A stretch of DNA of 44,700 nt from a virus (IMGVR_UViG_3300045931_000161:1-44700); one strand, 5' to 3'. Positions 18,649 through 27,628 are shown, counted from the stretch's first letter. Notes: generated from the sequence alone by a model not told the origin. Made by a program: numbers and translations.

Positions 18649-20192
18649 CGTGGCTGCTGTTCCTGCTGATCGTGGGCACGCCTGAAGCCCGCGCCGCCGG
18701 CCGCATGCAGGCCTGGCGCGAGCCGCCCTACGGCGCGTGTCGCTTCGTGCAGGACCAGTTCAGCGCCTCCCCGGACCCGTGGCAGGAAGAGCTGCTCATC
18801 GCGTTCTGCGATCCCGCCGTGCAGCGCATCTCCCTCCAGGCCTGCGCGGGTCCCGGCAAGACGTGTGGCGAGGCGTGGTGCGGGCTCTACTTCCTCGCCA
18901 CGCAGGTGTCGAAGGAGGGCGGGGGCTACGAACATCCCAAGGGCCTGGCGACCTCGATCACGGGCGACAACCTGCGCGACAACCTGTGGGCCGAGCTCGC
19001 CAAGTGGATGGCGCGCAGCGAGTATCTCGTGCGGGCGTTCACGTGGACGTCGAACCGCGTCTTCCAGCGGGAGCACGAGGGCACGTGGTTCCTGGCGGCG
19101 AGGAGCTGGCCCAAGACTGGGAGCGCCGACGAACAGGGGCGCACCTTCTCCGGCCTGCACGGGCGGAATGTCCTGGTGCTCGTCGATGAGAGCGGCGCGA
19201 TCCCCTCGACGGTGCTCCGCGCCGCGGAGCAGGCGCTCCCAAACACGCGGTTTGCGAAGGTGCTGCAGGGCGGGAACCCGATCAGCCTCGAGGGGATGCT
19301 CTACGAAGCGGCCACGCGCCTGCGCCACCTGTGGACGATCATCAAGGTCACCGGCGATCCTGACGACCCCCACGCCTGGGTCAACAGTCCGCGCGTCGTG
19401 GCCGCGGCTACGCCCGGCCAGCAGTCCCCGGCGGAGTGGGCGCGCCAACAGATCGCGGCCTACGGGCGTGATAACCCGTGGGTCAAGGCCTACATCCTGG
19501 GCGAGTTCCCGCCGGCGTCCATCAACACGCTGCTCACGCTCGAGCAGGTCGAGGCGGCGATGGCGCGCGAGCTCGCGCCGGACGACTACCAGTGGAATCA
19601 GAAGCGGCTCGGCATCGACGTCGCGCGCTTCGGCGATGACCGCACGGTGATTTTCGCGCGCCAGGGGCCGAACGCGCGCGTGCACAACAGCCCGGTGATC
19701 ATGCGCGGCGCGCCGACGACCGACATTGCCGCGCGTGTCTATCAGGCGAAAGCGAAGTGGGGCTCCGAGCTCGAGCTCGTGGACGACACCGGGCACTGGG
19801 GCCACGGCGTGATCGACAACCTGCGCGCCGCCGGCACCTCACCGCACGCCATCATTTACCACGCGCCGGCGCTCAACCCGCGCTACAAGAATCGGCGCAC
19901 CGAGATGTGGCTGTCGATGGCGGACGCGATCAAGCACGCGACCGCGCTGCCGTCGCACGTGCCCGAGCTCGTCGCCGAGCTCACCACACCGACTTACACG
20001 TTTCTCAACGGCGTGTTCGTGCTCGAGGAGAAAGACCAGATCAAGAAGCGCCTGGGCCGCTCGCCGGACCTGGGCGACGGGCTCGCGAACACCTACGCGC
20101 TGCCGGACATGCCGGGCGGGCTGCTGCAGAAACTGATCGAGCAGCAGACGCGACAAGCGGACATCACCTATGACCCCTTCGCCGTGCACTGA
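18645..20192 (+). CDS. terL: Terminase large subunit
   Basis: Packaging motor ATPase and headful/cos nuclease. Up to 515 residues from the GTG at 18645 (GTGA overlap); an ATG at 18705 would remove 20 residues that look like a hydrophobic leader (TWLLFLLIVGTPEARAAG) and may be the true start. Walker A is CAGPGKT (67-73, Lys72). Walker B is VLVLVDE (Asp181-Glu182). The RNase H-like nuclease shows Asp325 (GIDVARFGDD), Asp380/Asp381 (LVDDTGHWG) and Asp478 (LGDGLANT). Length and motif order are those of a full terminase. The last 23 bases overlap the GNAT gene. Confidence 0.93.
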   Translation: MTWLLFLLIVGTPEARAAGRMQAWREPPYGACRFVQDQFSASPDPWQEELLIAFCDPAVQRISLQACAGPGKTCGEAWCGLYFLATQVSKEGGGYEHPKGLATSITGDNLRDNLWAELAKWMARSEYLVRAFTWTSNRVFQREHEGTWFLAARSWPKTGSADEQGRTFSGLHGRNVLVLVDESGAIPSTVLRAAEQALPNTRFAKVLQGGNPISLEGMLYEAATRLRHLWTIIKVTGDPDDPHAWVNSPRVVAAATPGQQSPAEWARQQIAAYGRDNPWVKAYILGEFPPASINTLLTLEQVEAAMARELAPDDYQWNQKRLGIDVARFGDDRTVIFARQGPNARVHNSPVIMRGAPTTDIAARVYQAKAKWGSELELVDDTGHWGHGVIDNLRAAGTSPHAIIYHAPALNPRYKNRRTEMWLSMADAIKHATALPSHVPELVAELTTPTYTFLNGVFVLEEKDQIKKRLGRSPDLGDGLANTYALPDMPGGLLQKLIEQQTRQADITYDPFAVH

Positions 20193-20655
20193 GCTCGCCG
20201 TGCGTCGGGCGAGGACCGAGGACCTGGCGGTCTGCCAATCCTTCGCCGCGCGTTTCCTCGAGACGCACTACGCGGGGCTGCTCACGCCCAACCCGGCGAA
20301 GCAGGCGGAGCTCATGGCGATCGTGCTGGAGCAGGGCGGCTTCTGGGTGCTCACGGCCGGCGACACGGTGGTCGGCATGCTCGGCATGCTGCTCGCGCCG
20401 CTGCCGACCAACGACGAGCTCGCCGGCATCGAGTGCGCGTGGTGGGTGGAGCCGGCGTATCGCCGCGGCGGCGTGGCGCTCGAGCTTCTGTCGCGCGCCG
20501 AGGCGTGGGCCGTCGATGCCGGCGCGCGGGTCGTGCAGGTCATGCAACCGGCGCAGAGCGATGCGCGGCTCGGCGCGCTCTATGCGCGCATCGGCTACGT
20601 GCCGCTCGAGACAACGTGGCAGAAGCGGGTGGGAGGCACGGCATGGCGTTCCTGA
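20170..20655 (+). CDS. GNAT-family N-acetyltransferase
   Basis: 161 residues; ATG 20170 within the end of terL. The GNAT fold is clear: LAVRRARTEDLAVCQSFAARF (beta1-alpha1), WVLTAGDTVVGMLGMLLAPL (beta2-3), IECAWWVEPAYRRGGVALELLSRAEAWA (beta4, acetyl-CoA loop R-R-G-G-V-A), then VQVMQPAQSDARLGALYARIGYVPLE. GNAT genes next to the large terminase recur in podoviruses. The substrate is unknown; protein or small-molecule acetylation of host or virion components is inferred. Confidence 0.85.
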   Translation: MTPSPCTELAVRRARTEDLAVCQSFAARFLETHYAGLLTPNPAKQAELMAIVLEQGGFWVLTAGDTVVGMLGMLLAPLPTNDELAGIECAWWVEPAYRRGGVALELLSRAEAWAVDAGARVVQVMQPAQSDARLGALYARIGYVPLETTWQKRVGGTAWRS

Positions 20656-20864
20656 CGACACCAGGGGGACGGATGACATCGATCGGTGAACGCGCCGCCG
20701 GCGACCCGTGGGAGCGGCTGCTCGAGGCGCGCTCGTTCATGGGCTCGACCCCGGTGCGCCAGGCGGCCACCGAGCTGCGCGCGGCGAAGAAGCGGAAGAA
20801 AGTGGCCGACGTCGCGGCCGTGGCGCCGGTGCGTCCCGTGGGCGGCGGGTTCCTGGGGTACTGA
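20643..20864 (+). CDS. Small protein before portal, 73 aa
   Basis: ATG 20643, GGGAGG upstream, overlapping the GNAT stop by 13 bases. Lys/Ala-rich (TELRAAKKRKKVADVAAVAPVRP) ending VGGGFLGY. No domain. The conserved Gly-rich end and the position before the portal resemble small spacer proteins of other podoviruses. Confidence 0.55.
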   Translation: MAFLTTPGGRMTSIGERAAGDPWERLLEARSFMGSTPVRQAATELRAAKKRKKVADVAAVAPVRPVGGGFLGY

Positions 20865-20867
20865 ACG

Positions 20868-22676
20868 ATGGCGAGCGCTCCTGTCGTGCGCTACGGCACG
20901 ACCGCGCATTCCTCTGGGCTGACGACACGTCAGCGCATGGAGCAGACCAAGCAGGCGCTCCTGACTGAGCGGAGCTCGTTCGACGCGCATTGGAAGGAGC
21001 TCGCCGACTACTACATGCCGCGGCGCACGCGGTTCATGATCACCGACCGCAACAAGGGCGATCGGCGCAGCCAGAAGATCATCGACAGTGCCCCGCGCTT
21101 TGCGGCGCGCACGCTCGCGTCGGGGCTGCACGCGGGGCTGACCTCGCCGGCGCGCCCGTGGATGCGCCTCGAGACACCCGACCCCGACCTCAACACCTAC
21201 GGCCCGGTGAAGCAGTGGCTCTACACGGTCACGCGCCGCATGCTCGATCTGTTTCAGAAGAGCAATCTCTATAACGTCCTGCCCACGGCGTATCTCGACA
21301 TGGGGATCTTCGGCACGGCGGCCTTCGCCGAGTTCGAAGACCGGCAGACGATCGCGCGCTTCTACAGCTATCCGATCGGCAGCTTCGTCGTGGGCCTCGA
21401 CGATCGCCAGATGCCCTCGACGTTCAGCCGCGACTACCAGCTCACCGTCGAACAGGTCGTCGAGCAGTTCGGGATGGTGAATGACAACCCGCGCGACATC
21501 GACTGGTCCCGTCTCTCCGTCTCGGTCAAGAACCTGTGGGACCAGGCGAACTACCAGGCGCCGGTCGATGTGACCTGGTTTGTCAGTCGCAACAAGACGC
21601 AGAACCCGAGCCGGCTCGAGGCGCGGCACGCCATGCCGTACCTGTCGTGTCACTACGAGATGGGGCGCGCCGATGCCGACTTCGCCGATCGCGAAGGCGT
21701 GCTGCGCGAGAGCGGGTTCGTCGTCTTCCCGGCGCTCTGTCCGCGGTGGGACGTCACGGGCGAGGACACCTACGGCACCGACTCGCCCGGCATGACCGCG
21801 CTCGGCGACACCAAGCAGCTCCAGTTGATGCAGCTGCACAAGGCGAAGGCGATTCACAAAGCGATCGATCCGCCGCTGAAGGGCCCGCACGAGCTCAAGA
21901 CGCAGAAGGTGTCGCTGCTGCCCGGCCAGGTCACCTACGTCGAGGACGAGCGTGTCGGTGGGAGCGGGCGTGGGCTGTCACCCATTCACGAAGTGCGGCT
22001 CGAGGGGCTGAACTTTCTGATTCAGGACATGGACGAGACGCGCGACCGCGTGCGCCGCGCGTTCTACGAAGACCTGTTCTTGATGATCGCCATGAGTTCG
22101 TACGGGCAGGAGGGCGGCTCGCCGATCACCGCGCGCGAAGTGCAGGAGAGGCACGAAGAGAAGCTGCTCGCGCTCGGGCCGGTGCTCGAGCGCTTGAACG
22201 ACGAGCTGCTCGATCCGCTCATCGATCGCACGTTCGCGATCATGACGCGCATCGGCGCGATCCCGCCGCCGCCCGAGGAGATGCAGGGCCTCGAGCTCAA
22301 GGTCGATTACATCTCGATCCTCAGTCAGGCGCAGAAGCTCGTGGGCGTGACGGGGCACGACCGGTTCCTGTCGTCCACGATCGGCCTCGCAGAAGTCTTC
22401 CCCGAGGTGCGGCACAAGGTGATTGCGTTCCGCGCCGTGGACGACTACGCCGAAATGCTCGGGGTCGATCCGCACATGCTGCGCGCCGATGACGAGGCCA
22501 CCGCACGCTGGGCCGACGAGCAGCAGCAGGCGCAACAGATGGCGCAGGCCGAGCAGCTCAAGACCGCGGGCCAGGGCGCGCAGGCGCTCGCCAATGCGCC
22601 GATGCAGCAAGGCCAGACGACAGCGCTCGATCAGCTCGCGCAGACGCTCACGGGCGGCGTGGCGCCGGTGGTGTGA
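20868..22676 (+). CDS. Portal (head-to-tail connector) protein
   Basis: 602 residues; ATG 20868. The opening TRQRMEQTKQALLTERSSFDAHWKELADYYMPRRTRF and the following GLTSPARPWMRLETPD, AYLDMGIFGTAAFAEFED, then HEVRLEGLNFLIQDMDETRDRVRRAFYEDLF and SPITAREVQERHEEKLLALGPVLERLNDELLDPLIDR are the hallmarks of the podoviral head-to-tail connecting protein family. Twelve copies form the ring through which DNA is packaged and ejected. The Gln/Ala-rich C terminus (EQQQAQQMAQAEQLKTAGQG) probably forms the barrel or crown. Length is normal for the family. Confidence 0.93.
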   Translation: MASAPVVRYGTTAHSSGLTTRQRMEQTKQALLTERSSFDAHWKELADYYMPRRTRFMITDRNKGDRRSQKIIDSAPRFAARTLASGLHAGLTSPARPWMRLETPDPDLNTYGPVKQWLYTVTRRMLDLFQKSNLYNVLPTAYLDMGIFGTAAFAEFEDRQTIARFYSYPIGSFVVGLDDRQMPSTFSRDYQLTVEQVVEQFGMVNDNPRDIDWSRLSVSVKNLWDQANYQAPVDVTWFVSRNKTQNPSRLEARHAMPYLSCHYEMGRADADFADREGVLRESGFVVFPALCPRWDVTGEDTYGTDSPGMTALGDTKQLQLMQLHKAKAIHKAIDPPLKGPHELKTQKVSLLPGQVTYVEDERVGGSGRGLSPIHEVRLEGLNFLIQDMDETRDRVRRAFYEDLFLMIAMSSYGQEGGSPITAREVQERHEEKLLALGPVLERLNDELLDPLIDRTFAIMTRIGAIPPPPEEMQGLELKVDYISILSQAQKLVGVTGHDRFLSSTIGLAEVFPEVRHKVIAFRAVDDYAEMLGVDPHMLRADDEATARWADEQQQAQQMAQAEQLKTAGQGAQALANAPMQQGQTTALDQLAQTLTGGVAPVV

Positions 22677-22677
22677 C

Positions 22678-23034
22678 ATGGCGCAGACCAGTGCGATCGA
22701 TCCCGATCAGCAGACCTACGCCGAGCGCAAGGCGAAGGCGCGCGAGGCCCGCACGGCGTGGCTCTGGCGGCAACTGATGTCGCAGGAATGGGGGCGCGAG
22801 TTTCTCTACTCGCAGCTCCTGACGTGGACGATGCGGCCGCTGCGCGACGAGCGCGAGGTCGCCATTCACAACCAGGTGTGCATCTGGGTCGCGGACTATC
22901 TCGCGCGCAACACCGAGCTCTATCGCCAGATGTTTGTCGAGGCGCTCAAACGCGCCGCGCAGGAGCGTGAAGAAGACGACACGATGCGGGCGGCGTGGGC
23001 CGCGCGCGAGCGTGAAGGAGAGAGTGATGGCTGA
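22678..23034 (+). CDS. Bbp19-like head-associated protein
   Basis: 118 residues; ATG 22678. The layout RTAWLWRQLMSQEWGREFLYSQLL...HNQVCIWVADYLARNTELYRQMFVEALKRA matches the small Bbp19-type protein found between portal and scaffold in BPP-1-like podoviruses: an N-terminal charged helix, W/R-rich middle and Y-R-x-M-x-x-E-A end. Its exact function in the virion or assembly is not established. The stop overlaps the scaffold gene. Confidence 0.65.
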   Translation: MAQTSAIDPDQQTYAERKAKAREARTAWLWRQLMSQEWGREFLYSQLLTWTMRPLRDEREVAIHNQVCIWVADYLARNTELYRQMFVEALKRAAQEREEDDTMRAAWAAREREGESDG

Positions 23035-23725
23035 CACGGCAGCGAACCAGAACGCCGGCGGCGGACCTGGTCAGGCGGCCAGCGCGCAGCAGAGCGGCGC
23101 GCAGCAGCAGGGCGGTCAACCGGGTGCCCAGCCGGGCACGCAGGGGACGACCCCGCAGCAGGGGAGCCAGGGATCGCAGGGCGACGGCGCGCAGCAATCG
23201 GGCGCGCAGCAGGGTGCCCAACAGGGCGCACAGCAAGGCAGCCAACACCAGCAGTCCCAGGTGCCTGACCGATACGAGCTACGACTGCCGGAGCAGAGTC
23301 CGCTCGACCAGAGCGATCTCGACGCGGTCACCGCGATCGCGAAGTCGAATGGCTGGACGCAGGCGCAGGCGCAGGGCGCGCTCGCGAACATGCACCAGTC
23401 GCTGGTCGATCAGACGCAGGTCTTCCGAACCGAGCTCGATCGCGACAGTGAAGTCGGTGGAGCGCAGCTCGAGTCCGCGCAGCTCAATGCGAAGCGCGTG
23501 CTCGATCGCTTTCTGCCTGAGAGCGAGGCAGACGGCGCCCGGCTCCGCCAGGCGATCAACAAGAGCGGGTACGGCAACTACCTTCCACTGGTGAAGCTGC
23601 TGGCCCGCATCGGCAAGGCCATGGGTGAGGACGCACCGCACTCCGGCGGCGCCGCCCAGACCGGCGGAGCGAAACGCTCGCACGCCGAGATCCTGTTTGG
23701 CGATGCCGTGGGGACGCAGAAGTGA
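23027..23725 (+). CDS. Scaffolding (capsid assembly) protein
   Basis: 232 residues; ATG 23027 overlapping the previous gene by eight bases. The first 75 residues are a Gln/Gly/Ala low-complexity region. The rest is helical (DLDAVTAIAKSNGWTQAQAQGALANMHQ, VLDRFLPESEADGARLRQAINKSGYGNYLPLVKLLARIGKAMGED) and ends AEILFGDAVGTQK. This disordered-helical architecture with the Y-x-N-x-x-L-V-x-x-L-x-R-I-G-x-A-M-x-E-D phrase is typical of podoviral scaffolds, placed correctly between portal and capsid. It directs procapsid assembly and is then lost. Confidence 0.85.
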   Translation: MADTAANQNAGGGPGQAASAQQSGAQQQGGQPGAQPGTQGTTPQQGSQGSQGDGAQQSGAQQGAQQGAQQGSQHQQSQVPDRYELRLPEQSPLDQSDLDAVTAIAKSNGWTQAQAQGALANMHQSLVDQTQVFRTELDRDSEVGGAQLESAQLNAKRVLDRFLPESEADGARLRQAINKSGYGNYLPLVKLLARIGKAMGEDAPHSGGAAQTGGAKRSHAEILFGDAVGTQK

Positions 23726-23752
23726 CGACCCTCGCCCGGCGAGGAGTTCGCA

Positions 23753-24772
23753 ATGGCGCTCCTGGCAGCTCAGAACCCGACGCTGCTGGACCTGGCGCAG
23801 GTACTCGGCCCCGACGACAAGATCGCGGCCATCATCGAGATTCTCAATCAGACCAACGAGATTCTCGACGACATGGTCGTGATCGAGGGCAACCTGCTGA
23901 CCGGGCACCAGACGACCGTTCGCACGGGGATTCCCGCGCCCACGTGGCGCAAGTTGTATGGCGGCGTGCAGCCCACGAAGAGCACCTCCGCGAAGGTGGT
24001 CGATTCGTGCGGCATGCTCGAGAACTACGCGGAGGTGGACAAAGCGCTGGCCGATTTGAACGGCAACACCGCCGCCTTCCGGCTCTCCGAGAACCGTCCG
24101 ATCCTCGAGGGCTTCAATCAGGAGGTCGCACAGAGCTTGTTCTACGCGAATGAGGACACCGAGCCGGAGGCCTTCACGGGCCTGGCGCCGCGGTTCAACA
24201 CGTCGGTGCTGCCACCGACCGCGGGCGGCGCCGAGAACGGACAGAACGTGCTCAAGGCTGGCGGCTCGCAGAGCGACAACACGAGCGTGTGGCTCGTGGT
24301 CTGGGGCGAGAACACCGTGCACGGGATCTACCCGAAGGGATCACGTGGCGGGTTCCAGATGAACGACAAGGGCCAGGTCACGATCGAAAACGTGGACGGG
24401 CTCGGTGGGCGCATGGAAGCCTATAGAACCCACTATAGGTGGGACATCGGCCTCTCGGTGCGGGATTGGCGCTACATCGTGCGGATCGCCAATATCGATC
24501 TGAGCGACCTCACGAAGAACGCGGCGACCGGCGCCGACCTGATCGACCTGATGACGCAGGCGCTCGAGCTCGTGCAGTCGTTGAACATGGGCCGTCCCGC
24601 GTTCTACGCCAACCGCACGGTGAAGAGCTTTCTGCGCCGGCAGATTGCGAACCGCACCGTGCAATCGACGATCACCATGGACACGGTCGCGGGCAAGCAC
24701 GTGCTCACCTTCGACGGCGTGCCGGTGCGTCGGTGTGATGCGCTCGTCAACAACGAGGCCTTGGTGCCCTAA
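23753..24772 (+). CDS. Major capsid protein
   Basis: 339 residues; ATG 23753, AGGAG upstream. N-terminal helix (LLDLAQVLGPDDKIAAIIEILNQTNEILDDMVV), then GNLLTGHQTTVRTGIPAPTWRKLYGGVQPTKS, the E-loop-like region, and the P-domain-like helix and C terminus (DLIDLMTQALELVQSLNMGRPAFYANRTVKSFLRRQ) are the pattern of HK97-fold capsid proteins of BPP-1/podovirus type. Length (about 340) is right for this group. It forms the icosahedral shell, followed by its cement protein. Confidence 0.9.
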   Translation: MALLAAQNPTLLDLAQVLGPDDKIAAIIEILNQTNEILDDMVVIEGNLLTGHQTTVRTGIPAPTWRKLYGGVQPTKSTSAKVVDSCGMLENYAEVDKALADLNGNTAAFRLSENRPILEGFNQEVAQSLFYANEDTEPEAFTGLAPRFNTSVLPPTAGGAENGQNVLKAGGSQSDNTSVWLVVWGENTVHGIYPKGSRGGFQMNDKGQVTIENVDGLGGRMEAYRTHYRWDIGLSVRDWRYIVRIANIDLSDLTKNAATGADLIDLMTQALELVQSLNMGRPAFYANRTVKSFLRRQIANRTVQSTITMDTVAGKHVLTFDGVPVRRCDALVNNEALVP

Positions 24773-24798
24773 CGGGCGACGGACGAAAGGAGCCGATC

Positions 24799-25248
24799 AT
24801 GATTCTTGACGAACGGGTCGAGTTCGCCGACGCCACCGCCCTCAGCACGGCGGGGACGGGTGCGGCGAACGTGGGCGACCAGGTACCACTGTCCGTGGCG
24901 CGCAACGTGGGCTCGGTGCCGCGACCGCTCTACCTCGTGATCCAGATGGTGGCGGCCGCGGTGGGCGCCTCTGGCGGCGTCTCGTTTGCGCTGGTGAGCG
25001 ACACCAGCCAGCCGGCGCTCGTCGATGGCACGGCGACGGTGCATATCCAGACGAAGAGCATTCCCGTGGCGTCCCTCACCGCCGGCGCCGTGGTGGCGGT
25101 GGTGCCGCTGCCCGGCGAACCGCCGGCCTACGAGAGCAATCTCTCGATTCAACAGAACGCCTCCGGGTCGGCGCTCTCGGCCGGGTCGATCAATGCGTTT
25201 CTCACGCACGACCCGAAACAGTGGAAGGCGTATCCCGACGCCATCTAG
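24799..25248 (+). CDS. Bbp16-like capsid cement protein
   Basis: 149 residues; ATG 24799 (AAGGAGC upstream). ILDERVEFADATALSTAGTGAANVGDQVPLS, then RPLYLVIQMVAAAVGASGGVSFALVSDTSQP and a Ser/Ala-rich beta-strand end match the BPP-1 cementing protein family (Bbp16), a jelly-roll that clamps capsid subunits. A strong hairpin follows the gene, as is common after highly expressed capsid genes. Confidence 0.85.
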   Translation: MILDERVEFADATALSTAGTGAANVGDQVPLSVARNVGSVPRPLYLVIQMVAAAVGASGGVSFALVSDTSQPALVDGTATVHIQTKSIPVASLTAGAVVAVVPLPGEPPAYESNLSIQQNASGSALSAGSINAFLTHDPKQWKAYPDAI

Positions 25249-25260
25249 GGGCAACCAGTG

Positions 25261-25286
25261 GGGGACGAGTCGCGAGGCTCGTCCCC
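25261..25286 (+). terminator. Hairpin after the capsid/cement genes
   Basis: GGGGACGAG / CTCGTCCCC, a perfect 9-bp stem with an 8-base loop, followed by TTCGTCGT. The T content is low, so it is more likely a partial terminator or an mRNA-stabilising 3-prime end that sets the high capsid-to-tail expression ratio. Confidence 0.6.
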
Positions 25287-25305
25287 TTCGTCGTGGAGGT
25301 GAGCG

Positions 25306-25590
25306 ATGGCAGACGAACAGCCGCTCGAGCGGCGCATCCTGGTGCGCGCGACCCAGGTCGGTTTCTACGGCGGCAACCGGGTGCGCGTCGGGCGCACATT
25401 CACGGTGCTCGAGCGCGAGTTCTCACAGAAGTGGATGGAGCTCGCCGCGCCGAGCGCCAGCGATGATCTCGCGGCGGCACGAGCCGCCTCGCCCAAACAG
25501 CGCGGCGCCGGCGGCGTCGAGCTCAAACAGAAACCCAAGGAGCCGCCGCCCGGTGGGCGCCACGGGCTCGCGCCGGACGACGGGATCTGA
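25306..25590 (+). CDS. Small head/tail-region protein, 94 aa
   Basis: ATG 25306, GGAGG upstream. Residues 8-45 (ERRILVRATQVGFYGGNRVRVGRTFTVLEREFSQKWMEL) follow the pattern of a small beta-barrel protein frequently encoded after podoviral cement genes (G-x-Y-x-x-x-R-x-R-x-G-x-x-F). The C terminus is low-complexity (KPKEPPPGGRHGLAPDDGI). Role in the virion is not established. Confidence 0.6.
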   Translation: MADEQPLERRILVRATQVGFYGGNRVRVGRTFTVLEREFSQKWMELAAPSASDDLAAARAASPKQRGAGGVELKQKPKEPPPGGRHGLAPDDGI

Positions 25591-25592
25591 CC

Positions 25593-26603
25593 ATGGCGCT
25601 GCTGTTCCTCGATAGCTTCGACCACTACGTCGATGGGTCCGACAAGTATCTGGCTGGGAGTGCGTCCATTGGGCCAGGCCGGCACGGCAACGGCTGCACA
25701 GGCCAGAACCGCTGTGCCGTGAGCCCCACGTCCAGCCGGATGCTGATTGGCGCGGCCTACAAGTTCAACTCGACGTATCAGGAGTTCGTGGGCTTCGCCG
25801 ACCAACACCTCACGCTGGGCAAGGCCGGCACCGACAACAACGGGTCGGTGTGGGTCATGCTCTTCGGCGGGGACACGGTCTATTCGGCGAGCGACGTGGT
25901 GCGCGTCGGGCAATGGCACTACATCGAGATCGACATCACCGTCACCGCCGAAACACGGGTGTTCGCGTCGGAGATTCAGGCGCGGTATGCCTTCGCGCCG
26001 GCCCGCATCCGGGTCGATGGGGCCCTGGTGCTCAATGCGTCGCTCCCGGCGACACTGTGGATGAACGGCGTGAAGTCGGCGGCGAACTGGGCGGTGGTGG
26101 ACTTCTTCCCGTTCGCCTTCGGCACCTACGACGATGTCTACATCTCCGACGGGGCCGGGCCCGCGCCCTGGAATGCCCCGCTGGGTGACATCCAGATCGA
26201 TGTCATCAGACCCAACGGCGTCGGGGCCGTGACGCAGTGGACGCTCGTGGGCGCAACCTCCAACTGGGAGGCGACCAACGACCAGAACCCCGATGACGAC
26301 ACGACCAAGGTCACGGCGGCGACCACGGGCCTCTCCGACCTCTACGAAATGGAGGACATCAACACGTATGACGCCGTCCTGGGCGCGCAACTCCTGATTA
26401 ATGCCCGGCGCACCGAGGAAGGGTTTGCGGCCCTCACGCCGCTGATCCGCCATGCCGGCACCACGTCGCCGCTCGAGACGCGCCACATCAGCCCCAGCTA
26501 CTTCTACCGGAACCGGGTGCCCTTCGTGACGATGCCGAATGGCGACCCGTTGACCGACATCAACATCAACGCCATGCAGGCGGGCTTCCGGCGGGACGTG
26601 TAG
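25593..26603 (+). CDS. Lectin-like virion decoration protein 1
   Basis: 336 residues. The opening LLFLDSFDHYVDG is the signature start of concanavalin-A-like/LamG phage proteins. It continues with strands such as YQEFVGFADQHLTLG, HYIEIDITVTAETRVF and ARIRVDGALVLNA, a FGTYDDVYISDG turn, then a conserved C-terminal segment (GDIQIDVIRPNGVGAVTQWTLVG...YEMEDI). The same layout is seen in the next gene, so the two are paralogues. Phage proteins of this type decorate heads or tails and bind glycans. No separate tail-spike gene is recognisable, so this set may supply host binding. Confidence 0.7.
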   Translation: MALLFLDSFDHYVDGSDKYLAGSASIGPGRHGNGCTGQNRCAVSPTSSRMLIGAAYKFNSTYQEFVGFADQHLTLGKAGTDNNGSVWVMLFGGDTVYSASDVVRVGQWHYIEIDITVTAETRVFASEIQARYAFAPARIRVDGALVLNASLPATLWMNGVKSAANWAVVDFFPFAFGTYDDVYISDGAGPAPWNAPLGDIQIDVIRPNGVGAVTQWTLVGATSNWEATNDQNPDDDTTKVTAATTGLSDLYEMEDINTYDAVLGAQLLINARRTEEGFAALTPLIRHAGTTSPLETRHISPSYFYRNRVPFVTMPNGDPLTDININAMQAGFRRDV

Positions 26604-26605
26604 CC

Positions 26606-27613
26606 ATGCTGCTCTTCTTCGACGGCTTCGACCACTGCACGGGGAACACGGTGGCGATGCTCACCAAGTGGGCGTCGTCCATCGGCGCGGCCGACCCTCA
26701 TGCGTCGGGGGCGCGCACCGGGCCCGCCGGCCTCTGGATGACGAGCGGTGCCGCGGACCTCCTGTCGAAGGCGTTCCCGGCCAGTGGTGGCTTCCTCATC
26801 GGCTTCGCCCTCAAGAACACCGCCGCCGGGTGGGGCGCCCGCGACCTCCTCCAGGTGCGCGAAGGCGGCACGGTCCATCTCACGATCTATTCCGATGGGG
26901 CCGGGCATCTGGCCGTCACCCGGAACGGCACCGTCCTCGCGACCGGCGCGACCGTCCTGTCGCTGAACAGCTTCCACTACATCGAGTTCAAGGGCGTCAT
27001 TCACGACAGCGCCGGCTCGTATACCCTCCGCATCAACGAGGCGGTCGAACTGTCCGCGAGCGGCATCGATACGCGCAACGCGGGGGCCACGGGCCAGTGG
27101 GACCGCCTCTATCTCGGCGCGGCGAGCGCCGGCTACGCCGTCGATGACCTCTACGTGTGCGACCTGAGCGGCGCGAGCCACAACGACTTCCTGGGCGCGG
27201 TGAAGGTGGAGACGCTCCTGCCCGAATCTGGCAACGGCGCGAACGTCGGCTTGACGCCGTCCACCGGCACCGACCACGGGGCCCTGGTCGATGAGAACCC
27301 GCCCAATACGACCGACTACAACGGCAGCGCCACGGTCGGCGCCAAAGACACCTACACCTATCCCTCGCTCACGCTCGCGGGCGCGGTGCTCGCGGTCCAG
27401 ACGAATCTCTACGCCGCCAAGAGTGACGCGGGCACGCGCACGGTCTGCGCCGTCGTCCGCACGGGCGGCACCGACTACGACGGGGCGAACGTGTCGCCCG
27501 GCACGACGTTCGGTTACTTTCCGGAAGTGCGCCCGGTCAATCCCGCGACGAGCGCTGCGTGGACGATCGCCGAGGTCAACGCGCTCGAGGCGGGCATGAA
27601 GGTCACCGCCTAA
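26606..27613 (+). CDS. Lectin-like virion decoration protein 2
   Basis: 335 residues, two bases after the first copy. The same framework: LLFFDGFDHCTGN, strands with HYIEFKGVIHDSAGSYTLRINEAVEL, the YAVDDLYVCDLSG turn (like YDDVYISDG in copy 1), then LGAVKVETLLPESGNGANVGLTPSTG and a final PATSAAWTIAEVNALEAGMKV (like DININAMQAGFRRDV). Sequence identity to copy 1 is modest but collinear, pointing to an old tandem duplication. Probable capsid or tail decoration or adhesin. Confidence 0.7.
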   Translation: MLLFFDGFDHCTGNTVAMLTKWASSIGAADPHASGARTGPAGLWMTSGAADLLSKAFPASGGFLIGFALKNTAAGWGARDLLQVREGGTVHLTIYSDGAGHLAVTRNGTVLATGATVLSLNSFHYIEFKGVIHDSAGSYTLRINEAVELSASGIDTRNAGATGQWDRLYLGAASAGYAVDDLYVCDLSGASHNDFLGAVKVETLLPESGNGANVGLTPSTGTDHGALVDENPPNTTDYNGSATVGAKDTYTYPSLTLAGAVLAVQTNLYAAKSDAGTRTVCAVVRTGGTDYDGANVSPGTTFGYFPEVRPVNPATSAAWTIAEVNALEAGMKVTA

Positions 27614-27628
27614 CCCGTAGGGCCAGCC

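Noticed and set aside
20433-20864. 143-codon frame starting inside the GNAT gene
   Set aside because: The upstream part is out of frame with the GNAT protein and Arg-rich; the real gene starts at 20643 with its own ribosome site.
22678-25248. Possible diversity-generating retroelement because the head genes resemble Bordetella phage BPP-1
   Set aside because: No reverse transcriptase motif, template/variable repeat pair or Mtd-like protein was seen anywhere.
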